Below, piece by piece: positions 21,254 through 31,931 of a DNA stretch of 64,000 nucleotides. The stretch lies in NCBI RefSeq assembly GCF_000150955.2, contig NC_011680.1, positions 376,435-440,434 on the forward strand, written 5' to 3'. Every line of letters begins with the position of its first letter. Position 1 is the first letter of the stretch. The DNA comes from Phaeodactylum tricornutum CCAP 1055/1 (Eukaryota; Bacillariophyta; Bacillariophyceae; Surirellales; Neidiaceae). Under the pieces are notes generated by a model. It was not told where the DNA came from, searched no databases, and saw only the letters and a program-made list of their open reading frames with translations. The position numbers and the translations under genes are program-made.

Positions 21254-22460
21254 ATGGAAGACACCGGACAGGAAGCCCCGTCGAAATTGCCCCTGGAGTT
21301 CAAACGGAAGCAGGCGCGGTTGCCAACAACGCTCACACAAATAGAAAGTCATGTTTCAACGCTTTTCCGGGGCTCAGATTGCGACCGAAACCTTTCTTTA
21401 CGTATTGTAACGGCCATCCTGAGGCTTCAAAAGGACTGTACCCAAATTATGTCCCAAAACCTCATAGACCGCTCTGTTTTCTCTACTGGTGCAGGAGGTG
21501 GCGGGAGGGGCGGAAATATGGACCGGAAAGAGACTCGAATCCCTCGTACAAAATTTATTTCCATTGGTATCTGTGAATTTATTCGTACGGAGCGGAAGAA
21601 TCGGAAAGGGGTGACTGCTCGGCAGATATTGGATTTCCTGGCTAGAGGAGGTATTCTAAACATAGCAGTTGATCAGGAAACAGGAGTGTATGAGAAAAGG
21701 ACTTCAAGGCGGCCATACGGAATGTGCAGCGGTTTTTTGCAGAGCGAGGGCTAAAAGAGGGGTCGGCAAAACAACATTGTTCCCAGTCCGTCATTGATCA
21801 TAAACCGTCATGAATATATACAAGCGTTCTTTGATAATGAAGAGTTGACAAAAGATGAATGACTCCGCAACGTTTTCATTAGTGAGAGTTACATTCATGA
21901 GCATTATGATAGGAGCGACGATAGCCTTTGGGACCCAAGTGACAACTTATATATTCAATTTGCTAAATCAAAGCACAAAGGACGGCAATATTGGTTTGCT
22001 GCTGCTATACAGGGCCCAAATCCGTTAGTCAAACCCTGAATTGCATCAGAAATGTCTAGATTGGTTCCTGGAACAGTGCGGTTGTTCTGCCCACAGCAGA
22101 ATCGTAGCCACCAAGGTCTACCACAAAGTTTTCCATGGTGAAAACTTTGTGGCGTGGTGGAAAGATCAGCTGCTCCCAAATCTACACCAGCATTCTCTTA
22201 TTCATATGGATAATGCAGCATATCACAAAGGATATGGGAGACATGTGCCCAAGTGGGGAAACAGAAGCAGGAGTTCATTGATTTCCTACTGTCAAAGGGA
22301 ATCAAGGTTGAGGCAGAATACTCCACTGTTATGGTCAAAGCCCAGACAAAAGAGTGGAGCCTTGCAAATGAAAAGTTTGAGTGTGTCAGACTAGCAGAGG
22401 AACAAGGACACAAATCCTTTTCACACCACCACATCACAGTGATCTCAGCCAGTTGAGCTG
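21254..22460 (+). mobile_element. Decayed DDE transposase (IS630/Tc1-mariner-like DNA transposon)
   Basis: The first open frame (21254-21754) is an N-terminal DNA-binding part. The catalytic part is recognisable in scattered frames: KVFHGENFVAWWKDQLLPNL, SLIHMDNAAYHKG with the second aspartate, then KQEFIDFLLSKGIKVEAEYS. These are typical of DDE_3 endonucleases. Several stops and frame changes separate them, so the gene is dead. Traces continue to about 22870. No convincing terminal inverted repeats were found. Confidence 0.75.
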
Positions 22461-23278
22461 ACATTGGCTCGGACAAAAGGTAACATTGGCAGACAGGACA
22501 ATGTTGATACTACACTAGCAATGGTACATGAGCAACTGCTTCATGAATTAAAAATGTTGGAGGAGTCAGGCATGGTGCTATCCAAGGTATGATAAACAAG
22601 AGTGTCAGCATTGCAAAAAGATTCTATTATGACATTCCAGAGGAGGAGTTAGCAGAGAGGTTAGGCTTTAGAAGCTGAGGAAAAATGTGATTGTGATGAC
22701 GCAGAAGCAGGATTTGACGAAGGTGTACCGCCAGAAAACAATCTTTTTTCGAAAGCGTAGTCGGAAACGAACAAGAAGGTGTGACTTATGCGGCTAACAA
22801 AGACGTTGCCATGGAGAACGGAGACATTGAAGACATAGTGTCAGTCTGGTTTCTGGTTTGGTTCCGGGTGCTTTATTCAAATTTTGTGTCTTATCTAGGT
22901 CTCTAGCCGGTGGATGCTGTGGACTTCCTACTGTTAGAAAGTCCCTATTGGGGACTTTGAATGGATACACAGGTAGCGTCGGAATAGGTTTCTTTCTTCC
23001 TCCTCTATGGTGATGCTCACTGTGACTGTGAGGTGCTCAAGTTTAGCTGCAGGTTGGTCTACTGGTAGAGAGGACTAGTGTCCAATCCAATGTGCCTTCA
23101 AATGGTCTCTCGGGTCTTTCAAAAGGGAGGGCTAGTTCCATATTCTCTATTTTAAATCCTTTGTTTGATCAATCTTTGCAATGCATCTTATATGCATGTA
23201 GATACCACAGCGCTTGTAGGAAATCCTTCATGAGTTAGCAACAAATCATATCCTGAATTTTATCTCACTCAGGCAACA
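22461..23278. other. Transposon tail and unannotated DNA
   Basis: Up to about 22870 there are scraps that look like the end of the transposase region. The remainder to the SAC3-like gene shows no coding signal. A TGACTGTGA motif lies at 23023-23031 with no obvious gene start beside it. Confidence 0.4.
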
Positions 23279-24579
23279 CTAGGCTTTGATCCATTCATTT
23301 CCTACCATAGACTGTTTGCAATCCACCCAAATAGGGGCTTCTCCTTGCTCATAAACATATATTGCTCCTCTCTCGTTGAGATACTGACGTGTTTCTTCCA
23401 AGTCAGAAAAAACCATCCATTCCCGAAACTGCTCGACACTCACACAAGGTCGATGGGCCGCAACTATTCGTTGGTATGCGTGATCGCGGACGCGCTTGAC
23501 CAAAAAATCCATCAAGCATGCCGACATGTTGGGTGCCACTTCGTACAAACGGAAGAAAAAGCGATAGTCGTGTGTGTTCACAGCTGTCACCACCCTTAGG
23601 GCGTGCCGACTGGCACTCTCCAATTCTTCCGCTTCCAAATCTCGCATCGAGGCTTTGGCGCGAACCAAGTCTACTTTAAGAGTGGACCAACATCTTTGAA
23701 CAAGCGCGTACAGCAACGCATATGCTCGAAACTCATCGGCCGTTTTGCGTGATTGTGCAAGTGAGATGAAATGGAAGTCGCCCTCATCGTCGGTTTCAAA
23801 CAAAATGTCGTTCAGCTCTGAATCCCTCCCTGCTCTATCACCGTCTGTCAAGCTTCGTAACATAGTTTGGCATTGATTAAATTCATTCAGATTGCCATGC
23901 TCCAACAGGATACGGGCATGCGTTTCGTATACGGAGAGAACGAAATAATTCCGAATCCTTTGCACTGTCATATCTTGTCGTAGGCTTTTCAACTGCTCAT
24001 TGGCCCAGCCAAAATCTTCTTCCTGAATATACTTTGCTTTAATGTGAGCCAACGCTTGTCTCAATACGTCGAGAGGGCGAACATCTTGTTTTCGAGGAAA
24101 CGTGGTCAGCCGCAAATAGCATTTTTCCAGATTGCGATTCTCGCCAACTAGGCGCGACGATGCTTTGGATCTGTTCTTCTTTGGCTTTCGCTGCGATGCT
24201 GAATAGACACAGAGAGGATTGATTGGAGCCTGTGACTGCCCCATTGTGTTGTTCGGATTTGGCAATTTATTGAATCTTGCCTGTCGGGGTGATGTCTTGA
24301 TGAGGCGTTGAACGCACGGTATGGTTTTATCCGCCGACGACAAACAACAAGCTATTGAACGCTTACCTCACGTGCCAATCGCCGCTTCTTCTCCATTGAG
24401 CTCATAGGTACCTTAAAGGATGTTAACTGTGAGTTTGGAAAGTTTGTTGTATCTGCATTTTGGAATTTCACGCCAGCTGTACCAATGTCTTCCGCGTACA
24501 GTTCAGCCACACGTTCGAAGCCAGGCGACGAGCGCTTCTTTCTATTTTTCTTGTTCAAGTTTGTCGCCGTTGTCGCCAT
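23279..24579 (-). CDS. SAC3/GANP-family protein, LENG8/Thp3-like
   Basis: Protein of 404 residues. Exon 1 is 24579-24367 and exon 2 is 24280-23279, with an 86-bp GTAAGC...CGACAG intron, phase 0, joining KKRRLARE to ARFNKLP. The second exon has the SAC3/GANP domain of LENG8-type proteins: NLEKCYLRLTTFPRKQDVRP, DFGWANEQLKSLRQDMTVQR, YFVLSVYETHARILLEHGNL, NEFNQCQTMLRSL and FRAYALLYALVQRC. Relatives take part in mRNA processing and export. The start is basic (LNKKNRKKRSS), fitting a nuclear protein. Its 5' region carries the TCACAGTCA motif. Confidence 0.9.
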
Positions 24580-24613
24580 TCTCAGCTAGATGTTTAAATA
24601 TCTAGAAAAGAGT

Positions 24614-24622
24614 TGACTGTGA
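24614..24622 (-). promoter_or_regulatory. TCACAGTCA motif upstream of the LENG8-like gene
   Basis: Sense-oriented for the minus-strand gene, 34 bp before its ATG at 24579, the closest of the six cases. A related but inexact copy (CCACAGTCA) lies about 200 bp further out. Confidence 0.5.
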
Positions 24623-24912
24623 ATGATCCTTCGACAGGTCGTTTCTCGATGTGGTGTTGATTTTCAGTTTATGTTTCTGTTGGTGACACTGACACTATTG
24701 CAGTGGATCGCTACACATGACCTTTCGCGATAGTCCCATAATTTTACTTTATGGGGACATCTTGGTCACTCATGACTGCGAATCAAAACTATGAGTATTG
24801 ACAGTCAAATCCAATCCACAGTCAGTTTCTTTATGGTTAGACACGAATGTGCATACACCGTGCGATAACAGAACCGCCTAGGTTTCAGTGGGAGGACAAT
24901 AGATGATCCTAG

Positions 24913-26583
24913 TCAGGTCAAACCCTTTTCTTTACAATCATTTCCGTCAGGCTGTAGTGCTGCGATGTTTCTTTTGAGTTCTGATATATCCAACTTGTAA
25001 GCGAAGCTCACCGCTGGTGCATTTGGCCGCTTGCTATCAAAAGAGTTAGTTGGAGCCAACTGTGTCTCTCCAAGGCCTTCTCGATTGATTTTGCTATCAA
25101 TTTCCTCCTCCTTCGGAAAAGTCGAGAGGTAACGCTCGAGCTCCTTAATTAAACACAGTTCCGAACCATTGTCGACTTTGGTTTGGAGTATTGGGGTAAT
25201 TGTTGGTGCCTTCGACGTCAAAAGACGGGGATGTATTGAACCGTTTCCTGCAAAGACAACCGTCTTCATAGGATATCCCCCATGCTCATGACTAGATGTG
25301 GAGACGGATTCCAACCCGGCAGCAAAAAAATCTGCGGTTCGGAGACACTGCTGAGAAGGAATCACTTGTCTGTTTAATAAAGTGGAATGGCATGCGGAAT
25401 CGCTCTCTTCTCCTCGATGCGTAAGCACTCTTATCTCTTTTTCAACCTTATCCATCGCTCCGATGATGTCGTTGACAATCTGGGCCGTTTCGTCCCAATT
25501 AATTCGAGCTCTATCATCCCTAAAGTCGCTCCTACAATCTATGTAGGTGAAAAGAGCGACCTGCAAGGCATCAACTTGCTTTGCCATTGATAGTAGCAGT
25601 CTACCGTGTGTTGTTTTTGTCTCGAACGTGCATCCTGCATCGTTTCTGTAAACATGGCAACAGGAAGAAAGATGGCACGTCGTCTCTTGTGTCGCAAGCG
25701 TCACCGCCCGAAGATCACGGGTATGTAGCGAGGATGCAAGCAAATAGCTGGAGGATTCAGATACAAGTTCAAGAAACTTTGCTCTTTTTTCTTGAAGGCT
25801 TATAAGAGATACAAATTCCTTGTCATTGAAAGTCGATGCTGCTTTCTTCTGAAATGAAATCGCACTCGCTTGACGACAAATACTCTCAGCTAGAAGCCGT
25901 CTCAGTGTGGAAGAGGACAACAATGGACCTTTGTTCAGAGCGCCTCCCTGTGTATGTCTTCGCAAAGTTGCGCTTTCGACTCTGTCTACTCCCCTTGCGG
26001 CTGGACCTATTCTCAATTGAAAAGCCGTTGATTTTCGCAGCACACTCAAACCTTTGTCGAAGGCGACCAAAAAGTCTTTTTGTGCCTGAACAAATTCCTC
26101 AATGGAAGAAAGCTCTTCCGCTGATTTGTTTACACGGAACGATTGTATAGCAGATGAGAGCAGCGGTGGCGCGCCGATAGAACCTAAAGAGTCTGATATT
26201 CGAAAGCGACTGGTTGTCAGCGCTGCGTTTTGAAAGGATGAGTCCGTTCGCTGCATGCTTTTTTGTTGACTGAAACGAAGGTGACAGCATATCACCAATA
26301 AGCTGTCAATGAAAAAACCAACAGTGCTCTGTGCAACAAGAAAACGAAATAGCAATAGAAGAAAGAAGATCTTTTGATCTGAGACCACATCATACGCTTT
26401 AGTCCATAAAGTCAACGAACGGATCAAAAGTACAAATCCATTGACAAAAACGGGCTTCGCCTTCGATGTCTTTTGATCATCAGCTGATTCGCCGCCTCCT
26501 TTTCTTCCTCGCGCTCTCTCGGCGTATGCATCGTCTTCGTCGTTCAAGCGTTGCAGGTGCTCTGCTAACTGTGGATTCAGCAT
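24913..26583 (-). CDS. Unrecognised protein with N-terminal membrane segments
   Basis: Single exon, 556 residues. The first 45 residues are charged. Hydrophobic stretches follow at about 47-57 and 72-105 (KIFFLLLLFRFLVAQSTVGF, FIDSLLVICC), probably two membrane passes. The long remainder looks soluble and helical, with QVDALQVALFTYIDCRSDF, DETAQIVNDIIGAMDKVEKE and a C-terminal KLDISELKRNIAALQ. The topology recalls vezatin-type proteins, but no motif is firm enough to name it. It is divergent with TXNDC9. Confidence 0.6.
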   Translation of the reverse strand: MLNPQLAEHLQRLNDEDDAYAERARGRKGGGESADDQKTSKAKPVFVNGFVLLIRSLTLWTKAYDVVSDQKIFFLLLLFRFLVAQSTVGFFIDSLLVICCHLRFSQQKSMQRTDSSFQNAALTTSRFRISDSLGSIGAPPLLSSAIQSFRVNKSAEELSSIEEFVQAQKDFLVAFDKGLSVLRKSTAFQLRIGPAARGVDRVESATLRRHTQGGALNKGPLLSSSTLRRLLAESICRQASAISFQKKAASTFNDKEFVSLISLQEKRAKFLELVSESSSYLLASSLHTRDLRAVTLATQETTCHLSSCCHVYRNDAGCTFETKTTHGRLLLSMAKQVDALQVALFTYIDCRSDFRDDRARINWDETAQIVNDIIGAMDKVEKEIRVLTHRGEESDSACHSTLLNRQVIPSQQCLRTADFFAAGLESVSTSSHEHGGYPMKTVVFAGNGSIHPRLLTSKAPTITPILQTKVDNGSELCLIKELERYLSTFPKEEEIDSKINREGLGETQLAPTNSFDSKRPNAPAVSFAYKLDISELKRNIAALQPDGNDCKEKGLT

Positions 26584-26938
26584 AAATATCTAGCAGGCTA
26601 AGGTGGCGCAAGGCCATTGTGTGGATAAGCTGTGGTGTATTGTATGGTTGGATTACTTGGGTTTGCTTTCGGAGAGCTGAAGTGTCGTGTATATTCCTTA
26701 GTCTGGAAATAGCGTGTTGTTGACAGTTGGGGAGACTGTGCATATGTTATTGGACAATGTATGACCTACGACACAAAATCATCTCATCTGTGCCTCCTAC
26801 TACAACGGCAACCGATCCAAACAAGAGGATGTGAGGAGCATGCCAGCTTTTCGCTGTACGAGTCGACAACCCATCGATCCACATTTTGAGCTAGTGCTCC
26901 ATCTTCTGGTAATCGTTCTTCTTTTCAGACTAAGAAAA
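26584..26938. other. Divergent promoter region
   Basis: Between the membrane protein (minus) and TXNDC9 (plus). An open frame from 26831 runs into the TXNDC9 start. A TTTTCAG just before 26930 hints at an intron in the 5' untranslated region. Confidence 0.4.
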
Positions 26939-28023
26939 ATGCCTTCTCATCAAGAACCCGCTCCGGGATCTAAATCTTCAAAGTTCGTTGCCGCGAACCC
27001 CCTTGATCCTATGCTAAATCCGTTCGTGAGTAGCTTTATCGTGTTTCGAGACTCCCCGATTAGTGTAGGTGTCTGTCTATCTGGATTTAGGATTGAGCGC
27101 TCACCGTTTTCTCTGCTATGACGCAGTCGGAAGACCAACAGGATGCTCAAAAGGAGCTGAGCGACAATGTGAACTCACGCGTGCAAAAAGCCATGGAAGA
27201 CTTGAAAGAAAAGCATAGGACAGGAACCAACGAAATTGACGACCCGGATCGCGCACCAACCGGCTTGCCATACCAACAAGCCCGTCTTGGGCAGCAGCAG
27301 GCGGAAGCAGCAAGACGTCAACAAAAGCTAGCGAATGAGAAAGCACGCGAGGAAGAAGTAGCGGAAGTGCACGCGGTACGCAGAAAAGTAGCTGAAAACC
27401 TCGAGCACAGCGAAAGTGACGATCCGGACAGTGACTATGATGATTTGATGGACAACGATCCCGTGTTAGAGATGATTCGGCAAAAACGACTAGAGGAGAT
27501 TCGGACAGCACAAATTAAGCACGCCGAGAATGTTGCCAAAGGCCATGGGCAGTATCGAACGATTTCGCAGGACGAATTTCTGCCAGAATGCACAGGCTCG
27601 TCCGAATTTGTTGCCGTCCATTTCTTTCACGACGAGTTTGAGCGCTGCAAAATCATGGACCATCATTTAAAAATTGTTGCGACACAGCATACTACCTGTA
27701 AATTTCTGAGAATTGACGCACAAAAAACACCGTTCTTTGTCAGCAAACTTCAAGTGAGAACACTACCAACGCTTATAGTTTTTCGCGATGGCAAGGCGCT
27801 GGATCGATTGACAGGCTTTGACGGCTTATCCCCTGTAGATCCTAAGGATCCTGACAAGTGGTACACGCGGAGCTTGCAAACGTGGCTTGCTGAGACCGGC
27901 GCTATCGAATACGTACCATCAGCAGATGAATTGCGGGAAGACATTGAGCGCCTTGGTTTGCGCTGCAAACAGCAAGGCTCCGTTTATCGGGGAGGCGTCG
28001 CAAGCTTTGATGAAGAATACTAA
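26939..28023 (+). CDS. TXNDC9: Thioredoxin-domain protein TXNDC9 / phosducin-like 3
   Basis: Protein of 327 residues. Exon 1 is 26939-27025 (MPSHQEP...DPMLNPF) and exon 2 is 27127-28023, with a 101-bp GTGAGT...ACGCAG intron, phase 0. A helical, charged N-terminal half includes AEAARRQQKLANEKAREEE and DPVLEMIRQKRLEEIR. It precedes a thioredoxin fold (SEFVAVHFFHDEFERCKIMD, FLRIDAQKTPFFVSKLQVRT, LPTLIVFRDGKALDRLTGF). The redox CxxC is replaced by FERCKIMD, as in TXNDC9/PLP3. Those proteins assist CCT chaperonin folding of tubulin and actin rather than redox work. The C-terminus has a SVYRGG motif shared with the family. Confidence 0.9.
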
Positions 28024-28556
28024 GGTGAATTTGTCTCCCCAATCCGACGATTCGTGAATGGTATCTTTCCTTCTAACGAATGTGCGCGTTCGGAGACGCT
28101 CCACTTGTGGCGGTTTGAAAGAGGAAAATGTATATACTCTCTCCAGGGTTTTAAAGACGAGCAACAAAGTCGAGGATCAAGCGCAAGATGCTCTGTCTTT
28201 CTCTTCTATTTTGGTACGGCATAGTAGAGTATAGTAGGCCATGGTGAACATCCCTCTCAGTATGCGTTTGATACATGACAGACAAAGAGGAAAGACTCGA
28301 AGATGAAGAAAATCGCAGTTTATATCAATTCGTTGTCCAGCTGAACCTTCACAACGCACCTTTTGCCGAGCGCATGGCCCGTTGGAGACCTACCCCTGCG
28401 CACTTCAACTCCGAAAAATACGCTGTACCCGTGAAAAATGTCATGACTGATTAACCATAGGTAGATACTGTAAACAACTACCTATACTACCTTACCTATC
28501 ACTCACAGTCACATGCGCGATAATTTTTTTGTGACGGAAATGATTGCATAGACGAT
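28024..28556. other. Intergenic with the UMF1-like promoter
   Basis: Contains the TXNDC9 3' flank and the promoter of the transporter. The only site recognised is the TCACAGTCA motif at 28503-28511. Confidence 0.4.
28503..28511 (+). promoter_or_regulatory. TCACAGTCA motif upstream of the UMF1-like transporter
   Basis: Sense-oriented, 45 bp before the ATG at 28557. Confidence 0.5.
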
Positions 28557-30215
28557 TTGTCAAGTCTTGAATCTGATGCTCATCCTCTGATGAATTCTGA
28601 ATCAACTGCGTTTCAGTTAGGTACACGCACAATGATGTTCGGAAACGACCAGCATGCGTATAACGATGGTCATGACGACAGTCAACACCATCACGCTGCC
28701 GTGCCTTTGGTCGTTCTTCGCCAAGTGCCACCCGTTTTGCGATATGAATCTGGTCCCATCGAAGCGACTGGGTTAGCAGTCAATGCGTATGCCCGGGGAA
28801 CAGTCCTAATGAGTTCTCTATTTCTCGGCCCTGCGCTGTTAAAATTAGCATCGGAAGCTGCAGACTGTCATGATGGGGAGGATTGCAGCGGTGTAAAAAT
28901 TTATGGGTTTCGACCGTCGTAAGTCATTCTCGATGGACTGCCGATCCGAGTCTACCAACGTGCTCTCACTCTGTGCAAGGTCAATTCTGACAAACATTGC
29001 AATTGCTTCTGGCTTGCTGGGACCAATATTAATGCCCATCTTCGGAGCATTTGTAGACCACACCAGATATCGCAAAGAGGTGGGTGCTTACAGCGCAGCA
29101 GGCTTGACAATTGTTAAGGGCATCGAAATTTTCGTCGGTCCGAAGACATGGTTCTATATTGCTCTCCTTCAAGTGCTTTCCAGTGTATTTTACAATATTC
29201 ATGTAACCGCAACCTACGCCTACACATCAGAGTTGACAAGAAACGCTAACCAGCAAGCCGACTACAACGCTTTTTACATGACTGTTGTATATGTCTCCAC
29301 ACTTCTGTTCATGGCTGAGGTAATCTTGGTATCGAGATTTCTAGGTACAGATGATGTAGGTACCGCTAGAGTATCGCAGACCATCACAGCATTGACTTCT
29401 GCACCGATCTTTTACTTGGCTTGGTCGTCGCTTTTTCGGGAGAAGCCCGCTCTCAATGAAGTTCCGCCAGGTATGAACCTCTTGACCTGCGGTATTCAAA
29501 AAGTGTGCAAGACTGCATCACAGATTTCATCCGACTTTGAGGATTTGAAATGGCTTCTCCTTTCCATTGTCTTTGCCGAATCTGGAATGAGCGCGTTGAT
29601 TACGATTTCGACCACATATATGACACAGGTACTCAACATGAGCTCAAGCGAGATTGGAGTCGTCTTTTTTACCGTTATCATTATGGGTGTTCCTGGGAGT
29701 AAATTTGGAGCATGGATCGGGAGAAAATTTCGTAGCCCATTGGTTAGCGCAAAACTGGGAAACTTATTCTTCATCCTATTTACCACTGCTGCATCAATCT
29801 ATCTGAGATCACCCAACGACAAGAAAACGGTAGCTATATTTGGGGCATTGTGGGGACTTGGCATTGGCTGGCTATCTCCGACACATACGACTGCATTTAT
29901 TTCAATCATGCCAACAGGAAGCGAGGCTGAGTTGATGGGGAACTATCTCGGTAAGCACGCTAGGTTGTCCTTTTTTGATGGCCACCTCTCTCCCTCAACA
30001 CACATTGTGCAGTTGCTTGTCAGATTCTATCTTGGTTACCTCCGCTAGTGTTTACTCTCCTCAATGAGAACGGGATCCCAATGGCATTTGGATTAGCATC
30101 TCTCGACTTATACTTTCTCCTTGGATTAATTTGCCTGATACCGATCCGTGACTACGCAATGGTTGAAGATATGCATGATGTTTCTGTACCTCAGTTTGAG
30201 AATGAGGTCATGTAA
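28557..30215 (+). CDS. Atg22/UMF1-like major facilitator transporter
   Basis: Protein of 511 residues. Exons: 28557-28918, 28980-29950 and 30013-30215. Introns are GTAAGT...GCAAG (61 bp, phase 2) and GTAAGC...GTGCAG (62 bp, phase 1). About 11-12 membrane helices are visible. LMPIFGAFVDHTRYRKEVGA is the loop motif between helices 2 and 3, and VYNIHVTATYAYTSEL-like, FAESGMSALITISTTYMTQV and GIGWLSPTHTTAFISIMPTG regions follow. In fungi Atg22 exports amino acids from the vacuole; the substrate here is unknown. The N-terminus is hydrophilic with a short HHH cluster. Confidence 0.82.
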
Positions 30216-30575
30216 ATATAAGCCTTTCTGTAGAAATATCGACAAATAGTGGTAAATGTACTGTATAATGTAAACCCGATGTTACATTGCTAACATAAGT
30301 GTAAGTAGACAGCAGCTGGCGGGTGGGTCATTCGAAGCTTTTCCTCCTATGGACGCGTGGCGCAAAGTTGGGGTCTTTCACAGTTTATTTCGTGTGCTTT
30401 TTGAAAAATCCGTCACTGACGTCACTATCATCGTTCATTGATGTGTTCGATCTGACGAGACAGACAGTGAAAGATCCGACCATGAAAGGGGATGAGTCGT
30501 ACACAAAAGAAAGACGGCTCAGCATACTCCCCCATCTCGACTCTTGTTCGGCTCTACTACGTATTTTGATTCATC
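30216..30575. other. Intergenic, 360 bp
   Basis: Promoter of the small plastid protein. A near match to the shared motif (TTCACAGTT) occurs near 30378. Nothing else was seen. Confidence 0.35.
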
Positions 30576-31019
30576 ATGAAAACAACGACCGCTATTCTTG
30601 CTGCCTTCTCCACATCCGCGTCAGCTTTCGTTCCTTCCACGCCTGCCTTCCAGCGACAGACGTTGTCTCTCGATGCCGTTTCGTTAGCCAACGGTGCCAT
30701 GTCTTTCGACCGCGTCTGCCGCGAGTGGCGCTGCAAGTTTGAAGGAGATAAGTCTGATTCTGAATCTCTCGAGGCTATCTCTAAGGTCGTCGACGAATAC
30801 TTACCAGAGATCAAGAAGGTCTCCAATGATGCTACGGTGAATCGTTTGGTGTGCGGGGGATGTCTCGATTTTAAACTCATGACGACGGTGCCCCTCGAAG
30901 ATTTTGGACCCTGGGAAGAAAAGGAATTTGCCCCGGAGGCTGATTTCCTTGCCAAACTTAAGAAGATTGAAGGTGTCACCATGATTGAAACTCAGACGAT
31001 TACCAACATGGAAATCTAA
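30576..31019 (+). CDS. Small plastid-targeted protein of unknown function
   Basis: Single exon, 147 residues. The presequence [20 protein letters not shown] has the diatom plastid signature: a signal peptide with an ASAF-type cleavage motif and a Ser/Thr-rich transit part. The mature part is short and mostly helical ([40 protein letters not shown]). It contains a [11 protein letters not shown] stretch whose two cysteines might bind metal or form a disulphide. I do not recognise the family. Confidence 0.75.
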   Translation: MKTTTAILAAFSTSASAFVPSTPAFQRQTLSLDAVSLANGAMSFDRVCREWRCKFEGDKSDSESLEAISKVVDEYLPEIKKVSNDATVNRLVCGGCLDFKLMTTVPLEDFGPWEEKEFAPEADFLAKLKKIEGVTMIETQTITNMEI

Positions 31020-31931
31020 CTATGGTGGCAGGACTTCCTTGTTGAATGCGAGAGGTACGATTGGATTGTAGCTTAGAATAAACTCTTACTCCCTTAGACT
31101 GTATCCGTCTACGCAAGTACGCCTACTTTGAACGTTGCTCGAGCACTTGTGTATAGCAAAGTACTGTCTCGGCGGACGGCCTCATGGATGCACATGAACA
31201 ATAATACCTGAAAGAAGCCGTCGAACGACTTTTTCTCTCAACCACACGAAAAGAGATATATTTTGAAGGCATTCGGAAACTCATCGTTCATGTTGCATCC
31301 TAAAAAATCTGTAAGACGACTGAGGCTCGGACGCAGGTAATTTTACAACGGTGTTTTCGCTGCCAATACCAGACTGCACTAACTGTAACCAAAACAAGAT
31401 TTAGGGAAACCGATTCGGTATATCCAGGCGACCAATCCTTTACTAGTTTGGTGTTTCATCACCGTGGTCTACCGTTTGGTTTACATTCCTGTCAACCATT
31501 AAAAAAAAGTTGTCTACAGTAAGAATTACCTCTTATGTAGCTACTAGTAGTAGCTTGATTCCTTGGCAGATCACCCTGTACTCAGGTATTCGCGTAGCCG
31601 TAGGCTAGCATACGTGATGATCCATTTCAGACGCGGTTTCTCGTACAAGAAAGCGCGCGGGCCAGCGCTCTTCATCCGCAGGACGGACAGCAAGAAAATC
31701 CGATGAACGGCATTTGTGACGACGTTGGCTGTGAGCCTCTCGCTCACCTTGTCCTCCGTTTCTCTGTCGGAACTCCGAAAGCTCTCGCGGTTCTCAGTCC
31801 ACACTTTCCGCTCACTTCGTTGCCTTCACAGAGAGACGTCCTATCATCGTTTCTCGAATCGCATTGACGGCGAAGGCTACTAACCCACTCCTTCGTACGT
31901 ATTCACTGCTCCCTGTCAACCATCATTCATC
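31020..31931. other. Long intergenic region before the reductase megaenzyme
   Basis: About 900 bp, the longest gene-free stretch outside the mobile DNA. No repeat, RNA gene or credible ORF was seen; a 77-codon minus frame at 31571 has no coding look. The last 100 bp are pyrimidine-rich before the ATG, as in a promoter. Confidence 0.4.
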
